Source of the DNA: an uncultured Collinsella sp. | GTDB lineage: Bacteria > Actinomycetota > Coriobacteriia > Coriobacteriales > Coriobacteriaceae | Direction of reading: 5' to 3' | DNA: 5,137 nt | Assembly: GCA_900552995.1 (NCBI GenBank) | Contig: USBX01000085.1 | Location: 1-5,137 of the forward strand | Part shown: one piece after another, positions 1 to 5,137 of the stretch | How the letters are laid out: every line of letters starts with the position of its first letter | Numbering within the stretch: position 1 is the first letter of the stretch | Notes under the pieces: model-generated | What the model was told of the DNA's origin: nothing | Databases searched by the model: none | Seen by the model: only the letters and a program-made list of their open reading frames with translations | Translations under genes and position numbers: made by a program

Positions 1-31
1 TCGTGGGCTCGGAGATGTGTATAAGAGACAG
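1..31 (+). other. Nextera Read 2 transposase adapter (library artefact)
   Basis: Bases 1-12 (TCGTGGGCTCGG) followed by the 19-base Tn5 mosaic end AGATGTGTATAAGAGACAG at 13-31 match the Illumina Nextera Read 2 adapter, missing only its first three bases. This is synthetic sequence left by untrimmed reads. Genomic sequence starts at 32. The adapter carries a TAA at 22-24 that happens to be in frame with the first gene. Confidence 0.98.
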
Positions 32-33
32 AG

Positions 34-2349
34 CCGTACCCCACGGTTCCCGTCTGCGGGGGGCGCGATGTCACGATCGGCATTCCCCGTGTGCTCGAGT
101 TCTGGGACACCATGCCGTTCTGGTCGACGTTCTTCAGCACGCTCGGCTTTAAGGTGCGCGTCTCGGGACGCAGCACCAAGGCGATGTACGAGCGCGGTCT
201 GGCGCACGTCACATCCGACACCGTGTGCTTCCCGGCCAAGCTCGTCCACGGGCACATCCGCAATCTCGTCGACGCCGGCGTCGACCGCATCTTCATGCCC
301 ATCATCACGACGGTGCCCACCGAAAACACCGCCTCTACCAGCGAGTGGATGTGCGCCGTCGTAAAGGGATACCCCTACGTGATGCGCAATTCCGATAACC
401 CGGAGGAGCGTTTCGGCGTTCCGTTCGATACGCCGCTGTTCCACTGGTACGACGAGGGCGACCGAAACCGCCAGCTCAAGGCGTGGTGCAAGGAGACCTT
501 CGATATCGATGCCGACCTGGTTGCCAAGGCGACCGAGCAGGCGGACCGCGCGCAGCAGACGTTTGAGAACCAGCTGCAGCTGCGCGGCAGGCAGGTGCTC
601 GAGAACGTGCGCGAGGACGGCGGCTACGCGGTGGTGATCGCTTCGCGCCCGTACCACAACGACCCGCTGGTCAACCACGGGCTGCCCAAGCTCTTCTCTG
701 AGCGCGGCATCCCCGTGCTGACGCCCGATGCGGTGCCGGGGGTCTGCAACGTCGATCTTTCCAACAGCCGCATCGACATCGTGAACAACTACCATGCGCG
801 CATGCTGTCGTGCGCGGTCATCGTCGCATCGACGCCCGAGCTCGAGCTCGTGCAGATGGGCAGCTTCGGCTGCGGCCACGATGCGTATCTCACCGACGAG
901 ATCGCGCGCATGATGGGCGAGATGGGCTCCAAGGTTCCGATGATGATCAAGCTCGATGAGAGCGACGTCGCCGGTCCCATGGGCATTCGCGTGCGTTCGT
1001 TTATCGAGTCGGTCAACCGTCGTCGCGCGGAGGAGCGTGCCGAGGGCGCCCGGGTGCACGCGGTCCATCCGCTCGACGACCCGTATAAGGTCAAGTACAC
1101 CAAGCGCGACCGGCACGACAAGATCGCGCTGGTCCCCAACACCTCCCATGCGTTCTGCAGGCTCATGACCGCGGCGATGCGCAATCAGGGCGTGCGCGCC
1201 GAGGCCCTTGATATCGGGCGCGAGGATGCCATCCGCCTGGGCAAACGCTATGTGCACAACGACATCTGCTTCCCCGCGCAAATCGTGATCGGCGAGGCGC
1301 TCGCGGCACTCAAGAGCGGTAAGTACGACCCGCACGACGTCGCCGTGGTGACTGGCAAGTATATCGGCGACTGCCGCCTGACGCACTACATGCCCCTGCT
1401 GCGCCGCGCGCTCGACGACGCGGGATACGACTATGTCCCGGTGCTCACCAACGACGACGTCGATGCCCACAATGCGCATCCGGGCTTCAAGCTCGGCCTT
1501 GGCCCGAGCATCCAGATCGCCTACGGTCTTCCCATGATCGATGCCCTCGAGGCCATGCTTAGGCGCATCCGTCCCTACGAGCTCGAGAAGGGCGCGGCGG
1601 ACGCTGCGTTCGACCGCGCGCTCGATGAGGTTATCGAGGGCATGGAGCGCTCCGGGCTGAGAGGCCAGGCGACGGGCTTCAAACGCGCGCTTGCGATCAT
1701 GGACGCCGTTCCGTACGACCGCTCGAACCCGCATCCGACCGTTCTCATCGTGGGCGAGTACCTGCTCAATTTCCATCTCGGCGCCAACCACGAGATCGAG
1801 CGCTACCTCGAGGACAACGGGCTCGAGGTCATCGAGGCGCGCATGACCGACGTGATCCGCAAGACCTATTTCTACAAGCATGCGCAGTCGCGCGAGTTCC
1901 ACGTCGACCTGTCGCTGCCCGAAAAGGCCTGGTACGCCACGGCGGACAACCTGTTCGAGCTCGCGCACGACCGTTGCGACCGCCTGGGCGCGGCGAGCCC
2001 GCTCTACGAGCCGCCGACGCGCATGCCCGAGCTCGTGCGCGCGAGCGATAAGATCCTGCACCATACGTTCGATGCGGGCGAGGGCGTGCTGATTCCGGCG
2101 GAGATCCTCGAGCACGCCAAGCGCGGCTGCCGCAACTTCGTGATCCTGCAGCCGTTCGGGTGTCTGCCCAACCATGTCGTGGGGCGCGGGCTCATCCATG
2201 CGCTCAAGGAGCAGTATCCCACGGCGCAGTTCCTGCCGCTCGACTACGATCCCGACGTGAGCTTCGCCAACGTGGAGAACCGTCTTCAGATGCTCATCAT
2301 GAACGCCAAGGCGCAGGGGTGCGGTGAGGCGCATGGCGAGACCGCGTAA
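34..2349 (+). CDS. 2-hydroxyacyl-CoA dehydratase / CoA-enzyme activase-related protein, C-terminal part (5' truncated)
   Basis: The frame is open from the first genomic codon and ends at TAA 2347-2349, giving about 771 residues. The start is not in the window. GTG at 91 is the first possible start codon after the adapter stop, but codons 34-90 already encode family sequence (…VTIGIPRVLEFW), so it is not the true start. The first ~350 residues (to about 1080) resemble DUF2229/COG3580, with the Cys motif VCFPAKLVHGH (Cys at 226) and SFGCGHDAYLTDE (Cys at 871). The second ~409 residues (from about 1120) resemble COG3581/HGD-D, with ICFPAQIVIGE (Cys at 1267), GDCRLTHYMPLLRRAL (Cys at 1372), a VGEYLLNF segment near 1750 and QPFGCLPNH (Cys at 2161). 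Family knowledge: such regions occur in ~1400-residue fusions behind BadF/BcrA-type ATPase domains and are related to Fe-S proteins that do ATP-driven low-potential electron transfer. Substrate is unknown. The conserved Cys residues are candidate cluster ligands by inference only. No frameshift is seen. Confidence 0.88.
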   Translation, partial: PYPTVPVCGGRDVTIGIPRVLEFWDTMPFWSTFFSTLGFKVRVSGRSTKAMYERGLAHVTSDTVCFPAKLVHGHIRNLVDAGVDRIFMPIITTVPTENTASTSEWMCAVVKGYPYVMRNSDNPEERFGVPFDTPLFHWYDEGDRNRQLKAWCKETFDIDADLVAKATEQADRAQQTFENQLQLRGRQVLENVREDGGYAVVIASRPYHNDPLVNHGLPKLFSERGIPVLTPDAVPGVCNVDLSNSRIDIVNNYHARMLSCAVIVASTPELELVQMGSFGCGHDAYLTDEIARMMGEMGSKVPMMIKLDESDVAGPMGIRVRSFIESVNRRRAEERAEGARVHAVHPLDDPYKVKYTKRDRHDKIALVPNTSHAFCRLMTAAMRNQGVRAEALDIGREDAIRLGKRYVHNDICFPAQIVIGEALAALKSGKYDPHDVAVVTGKYIGDCRLTHYMPLLRRALDDAGYDYVPVLTNDDVDAHNAHPGFKLGLGPSIQIAYGLPMIDALEAMLRRIRPYELEKGAADAAFDRALDEVIEGMERSGLRGQATGFKRALAIMDAVPYDRSNPHPTVLIVGEYLLNFHLGANHEIERYLEDNGLEVIEARMTDVIRKTYFYKHAQSREFHVDLSLPEKAWYATADNLFELAHDRCDRLGAASPLYEPPTRMPELVRASDKILHHTFDAGEGVLIPAEILEHAKRGCRNFVILQPFGCLPNHVVGRGLIHALKEQYPTAQFLPLDYDPDVSFANVENRLQMLIMNAKAQGCGEAHGETA

Positions 2350-3022
2350 GGACGCCGATGCGCCCGATGCGCGCACCCGTATCATCGAGGCGTTTTGGGA
2401 GCTCATCGAGAACAACAGCATCTTCGAGCTGTCGGTTGGCGAGGTGACCCGCGCCGCCCAGTGCAATCGCGGAACGTTTTACTACTATTTTCACGATTTC
2501 GATGAACTCGTCGCCATCGCCATGACCCAGCTGCTGCAGGATAACGAGCTTATCACCGATGCCCTCTGGCATTTTTCGAGCGAGGGCGACCTTTCGGCGT
2601 TCGACCGGCGCGACGTCCGTTGCCTGCTGCGGCGCATCGTCATCACCATGAGGGCGGGTGCCGCCGAGCAGGTCGTGCAGGGCATCCATACGATCATCAT
2701 CGACCGCGTGAGAGAGATCGTCCACCCCGACGGAGAAGAGCTCAAGGCAGATTCGAGCTTTGCGGTGGGCTTTCTGGTCTCGGGCATCATGGGCTTTGTG
2801 ATGGCGGTCGGCTTTGCCCGGGAGGGCGGCGAGGAGATAGACCTCGAGCAGCTGGGGGACAGCGCGTGCGCGTACCTGAGGGCGGTCGCCATGCAGACGG
2901 TTGAAACGGTCGCGCAAGTCGAGGGCGTCGATACATCCGAGCTGCTCGAACGCGTCTCCAAGGAGGCCGATGCCTATCGCGCATCGCGTGCGACGAGTCC
3001 CGACGTGGTGAAAGACGCCTAG
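2333..3022 (+). CDS. TetR/AcrR family transcriptional regulator
   Basis: This encodes 229 residues, a usual TetR-family length. Residues ~14-60 form a typical TetR DNA-binding domain: a first helix (RTRIIEAFWELIE) and a helix-turn-helix around 34-53 ending in the family signature RGTFYYYFHDFDEL. The C-terminal part is the variable ligand/dimer domain, with a hydrophobic helix around FLVSGIMGFVMAVGF. I do not recognise the ligand. ATG 2333 is preferred because it gives the common MARPRK beginning. GTG 2324 adds three residues (MRR) and remains possible, since AGGGG at 2315-2319 lies four bases before it while GAGG at 2326-2329 lies only three bases before the ATG. The gene overlaps the end of the upstream CDS by 17 bp in another frame, which suggests cotranscription, and regulation of that neighbour is a reasonable inference. 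The family identity is firm; the target is not known. Confidence 0.92.
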   Translation: MARPRKDADAPDARTRIIEAFWELIENNSIFELSVGEVTRAAQCNRGTFYYYFHDFDELVAIAMTQLLQDNELITDALWHFSSEGDLSAFDRRDVRCLLRRIVITMRAGAAEQVVQGIHTIIIDRVREIVHPDGEELKADSSFAVGFLVSGIMGFVMAVGFAREGGEEIDLEQLGDSACAYLRAVAMQTVETVAQVEGVDTSELLERVSKEADAYRASRATSPDVVKDA

Positions 3023-3068
3023 GGTTTCTCTTGCGGGGCGCCTGTCGCGCATCGCGCGGTGAGTCCCG
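2972..3068 (+). repeat. Imperfect direct repeat spanning the tetR 3' end and the intergenic region
   Basis: The 17-base word GCCTATCGCGCATCGCG at 2972-2988, inside the last codons of tetR, recurs with one mismatch (A to G) at 3040-3056 after the stop codon. Each copy is followed, after 6 and 4 bases respectively, by GAGTCCCG (2995-3002 and 3061-3068). The period is about 66-68 bp. Both copies were found by reading; no alignment was run. Confidence 0.65.
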
Positions 3069-3075
3069 CGATGCG
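3048..3075. repeat. Inverted repeat downstream of tetR (possible operator or stem-loop)
   Basis: CGCATCGCG at 3048-3056 and CGCGATGCG at 3067-3075 are perfect 9-base inverted copies separated by 10 bases. No T-run follows, so it is not a classical intrinsic terminator. It lies 25 bp after the tetR stop and upstream of the probable clpC promoter, so it could be a stem-loop in the tetR 3' UTR or a protein-binding palindrome. The palindrome is seen; its function is unassigned. Confidence 0.55.
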
Positions 3076-3131
3076 GTCATAACCTGCATTCATGTGAGCC
3101 GGGTTTATAGATATTCCTCCAGCTGTTAACA

Positions 3132-3137
3132 TATACT
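3132..3137 (+). promoter_or_regulatory. Possible -10 element of a clpC promoter
   Basis: TATACT matches the sigma-70 -10 consensus in five of six bases and sits in an AT-rich stretch (about 3101-3150) that stands out from the GC-rich surroundings. At 16-18 bp spacing I find no good -35 hexamer and no TG extension, so this is a weak call. If right, the transcript would start near 3144 with a leader of about 75 nt. Confidence 0.3.
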
Positions 3138-3155
3138 CCATATGGGTAAAGAGAC

Positions 3156-3183
3156 CAAAGCGCTGCCGCGGGGCGGCGCTTTG
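3156..3183 (+). terminator. Strong 12-bp hairpin: tetR terminator or clpC leader hairpin
   Basis: CAAAGCGCTGCC (3156-3167) pairs with GGCGGCGCTTTG (3172-3183) across a GCGG loop: 12 pairs, one of them a G-U wobble. An A-rich run precedes it (GGTAAAGAGACC). The 3' flank is CGTTTG, so the T content comes from the arm end plus TTT at 3186-3188, an imperfect U-tract. It may terminate tetR transcription, attenuate clpC, or act as a 5' leader structure. The structure is clear from the sequence; its role is inferred. Confidence 0.55.
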
Positions 3184-3207
3184 CGTTTGAAAAAACTAGC
3201 TCGTCTA

Positions 3208-3212
3208 AGAGG
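3208..3212 (+). promoter_or_regulatory. Ribosome binding site of clpC
   Basis: AGAGG, within AAGAGGA, lies seven bases before ATG 3220. It fixes the clpC start, which also gives the family-typical N-terminus MLDRFTDRARKVM. Confidence 0.75.
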
Positions 3213-3219
3213 AACTAGC

Positions 3220-5102
3220 ATGTTAGACCGTTTTACCGATCGTGCGCGTAAGGTCATGTCCATGGCCAAGCAAGAAGCGCTCGATCTTCATTCAAATAAG
3301 GTGGGCACCGAGCACCTGCTGCTCGCGCTTGCCAAGGAGGACGAGGGCATTGCCGCCGAGGCGCTGCGTTCGCTCGACATCTCCTATGATGACATCATGG
3401 ATACTCTCAAAGAGGTCCAGACCACGGTTCCCGAGCCCAGTGAGGAGACCGAGGCGGCCAAGCTCGCCTTTACGCCGCTCGTCATTAGCGTGATGGAGCG
3501 TTCATTCCGCGTGGCGCGCGAGAACAACCAGACCTACGTGTCGACCGAGCACTTGCTGATCGGTATCGTCGAAGAGGGCAACGGCATGGCCATGGACATC
3601 CTCATGCGCCTGGGTGTGTCGTCCGCCTCCATCAAAAAGGCTATCGAGAAACTCACCGCCAAGGACCAGGACAAGAAGCGTCCGCTCGCCGGCGCCGGTG
3701 CTGGTCGTCCCGGTGCGGGCCTGCCGTTCTTTAGCGGCTCGGATACCTCTCAGCAAAAGGGGGGTGGCACCGATACGCTTAAGCAGTTCGCGACCAACCT
3801 CACGCAGAAGGCGCGCGACGGCGAGCTCGACCCTGTAATTGGTCGCGAAAAGGAAGTCCAGCGTATGATGGAAATTCTTTCGCGCCGCACCAAGAACAAC
3901 CCGCTCATTCTGGGCGACCCCGGCGTGGGCAAGACGGCCATCGTCGAGGGCCTGGCTCAGCAGATTGCAGCCGGCAACGTGCCCGAGAACCTCATGAACC
4001 AGAATATCTGGACGCTCGACCTGCCGGGCCTCGTGGCGGGCGCCAAGTATCGCGGCGAGTTTGAGGAGCGCCTCAAGAACGTGATTCAGGAGGCCACCGA
4101 AGCCGACGACGTCATCCTGTTTATCGACGAGATGCACACCATCATCGGTGCCGGTTCTGCTGAGGGCTCCATCGACGCGAGCTCTATGCTCAAGCCCGTG
4201 CTCGCGCGCGGTGCCTTCCAGATTATCGGCGCCACCACGGCCGAGGAATTCCGCAAGTACCTCACCAAGGACCCGGCCTTCGAGCGTCGCTTCCAGACCA
4301 TCGATGTCGAGGAGCCGAGCGTCGAGGACACGGTCAAGATCCTGACCGCACTCAAGCCGCGCTACGAGGAGCATCACCATGTGCGCTATACGCAGGGTGC
4401 TATCGAGGCCGCCGCGAACCTTTCCAACCGCTACATCCAGGATCGCTTCCTGCCCGATAAGGCCATCGACCTCATCGACGAGGCCGGTGCCCGCGCTCGC
4501 ATCGCCGCGAATCGCGCGCCCGAGCCGGTGCGCGAGGCCGAGCATCGCATAGAGGAGCTCAAGGCCGCCGCGCAGGAGGCCACCGAGGGCGACGACATGA
4601 ACAAGGCCGCCGAGATTACCGAGCAGCAGAAGGCCGCCGAGATTGAGCTCGCCGAGGCCAAGGCTGCCTGGACCGCTGAGCTCGACGCCAGCCCGCTCAC
4701 CATCGATGTGAGTCAGATCGCCGATATCGTGTCCGTGACTTCGGGCGTACCGGTGTCCTCGCTTACCGAGAGCGAGAGCCGTCGCCTGCTGCAGGCCGAA
4801 AGCGTGCTCAAGACGCGCATCATCGGTCAGGACGAGGCTGTCGAGGCAGTTGCCAAGGCCGTACGCCGCAGCCGCTCGCCGCTCAAGGATCCGCGTCGCC
4901 CCGGCGGCAGCTTTATCTTCCTGGGTCCCACCGGCACGGGCAAGACCGAGCTCGCCAAGACGCTCGCCGAGTACCTCTTTGGCAGCAAGGACGCGCTCAT
5001 CAGCTTCGACATGTCGGAGTTCGGCAGCGAGTTCGAGGTCTCCAAGCTCATCGGTAGCCCTCCGGGTTACGTCGGTCACGACGAGGGCGGCCAGCTCACC
5101 AA
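3220..5102 (+). CDS. clpC: ATP-dependent Clp protease ATP-binding subunit ClpC, 3' truncated
   Basis: About 627 residues of a protein usually 810-870 long; the right adapter cuts it. ClpC is a cytoplasmic AAA+ unfoldase that threads substrates into ClpP. Residues 1-~145 carry the two Clp_N repeats (GTEHLLLALAKE and STEHLLIGIVEE). A Gly-rich linker follows at ~158-180. The first ATPase domain has Walker A GDPGVGKT at 232-239 (Lys238), pore-loop Tyr277 in AKYRGEFEERLK, Walker B VILFIDE at 298-304 (Asp303, Glu304) and arginines 356-357 in FERRF. A short charged middle domain spans ~433-484; its ~50-residue length fits ClpC and not ClpB, which has a far longer one. The second ATPase domain has Walker A GPTGTGKT at 569-576 (Lys575) and pore loop GYVG (Tyr617). 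Its Walker B, sensor residues and ClpP-docking loop are missing, so ClpP partnership is inferred from family. All visible catalytic residues are intact. No CIRCE element was found upstream. Confidence 0.93.
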
Positions 5103-5137
5103 CTGTCTCTTATACACATCTGACGCTGCCGACGATA
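5103..5137 (-). other. Nextera Read 1 transposase adapter, reverse complement (library artefact)
   Basis: CTGTCTCTTATACACATCT at 5103-5121 is the reverse complement of the Tn5 mosaic end, and GACGCTGCCGACGA at 5122-5135 completes the reverse complement of the Nextera Read 1 adapter. The last two bases, TA, sit where the i5 index would begin. The genomic insert ends at 5102. The adapter has no stop in the clpC frame and would add about eleven false residues. Confidence 0.98.

Noticed and set aside
17..364. Plus-strand open frame of 115 codons beginning in the left adapter
   Set aside because: It starts inside synthetic adapter sequence and runs out of frame with the activase-related gene, giving a Ser/Arg/Pro-rich shadow translation.
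2297..3052. Minus-strand open frame (251 codons) antisense to the TetR gene
   Set aside because: It overlaps a clear TetR gene almost completely and shows no domain of its own; the frame is a shadow of the coding strand.
3144..3159. CtsR-like heptads (GGGTAAA and GACCAAA) upstream of clpC
   Set aside because: Each heptad has two mismatches to the RGTCAAA consensus and the spacing is two bases where three are expected. It is too degenerate to call an operator.
3187..3192. TTGAAA as a -35 box
   Set aside because: The position 17 bp downstream falls on the ribosome binding site region (AGGAAC), which is not a -10, and would leave almost no leader before ATG 3220.
3023..3219. CIRCE (HrcA) or ClgR sites for heat-shock control of clpC
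   Set aside because: No TTAGCACTC/GAGTGCTAA pair is present, and no sequence fits the CGCYNANRGCG-type ClgR core. The GC-rich words near 3161-3179 are explained by the hairpin.
3502..5079. Long minus-strand open frame (525 codons) antisense to clpC
   Set aside because: The opposite strand encodes an unmistakable ClpC with all its motifs. The antisense frame is a by-product of GC-rich codon use; its translation is low-complexity Leu/Gly/Ala/Arg without recognisable domains.
13..5121. A composite or Tn5-like transposon bounded by 19-bp inverted repeats
   Set aside because: The repeats are adapter mosaic ends, oriented with their cleavage termini toward the insert and attached to Read 1 and Read 2 primer sequence; no transposase is present.

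Overview
The window is a short assembled fragment of high-GC bacterial DNA (insert 32-5102) with Illumina Nextera (Tn5) library adapter still attached at both ends. Positions 1-31 are the 3' part of the Read 2 adapter. Positions 5103-5135 are the reverse complement of the full Read 1 adapter. Neither end is biological, and both outer genes are cut by the adapter junctions. The GC-rich codon usage, a ClpC-type unfoldase and a very large fused CoA-dehydratase-activase-like protein together suggest a gut Coriobacteriia member, perhaps Collinsella. That assignment is an inference from protein character, not from a marker gene.

Layout, all on the + strand. (1) 34-2349 is the C-terminal ~771 residues of a large 2-hydroxyacyl-CoA dehydratase/activase-related protein. 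It holds a DUF2229 (COG3580-like) region followed by a COG3581/HGD-D-like region; the N-terminal ATPase domains expected for the fused family would lie left of the window. (2) 2333-3022 is a TetR/AcrR-family regulator whose start overlaps the end of gene 1 by 17 bp, so the two probably share a transcript. (3) 3023-3219 is a 197-bp intergenic region with an inverted repeat, an AT-rich stretch with a possible -10 box, a strong 12-bp hairpin and a good ribosome binding site. (4) 3220-5102 is the first ~627 residues of a ClpC-type AAA+ unfoldase: Clp_N repeats, complete first ATPase domain, short middle domain, and the start of the second ATPase domain, cut by the right adapter.

Functionally, gene 1 and the TetR gene look like a small metabolic unit in which the regulator may control its upstream neighbour. 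clpC looks like a separate protein-quality-control gene with its own leader. I found no convincing new defence, mobile or RNA system. The most important observation is technical: the adapter ends imitate a transposon with 19-bp inverted repeats, place a false stop codon in front of gene 1, and add a false C-terminal tail to ClpC.
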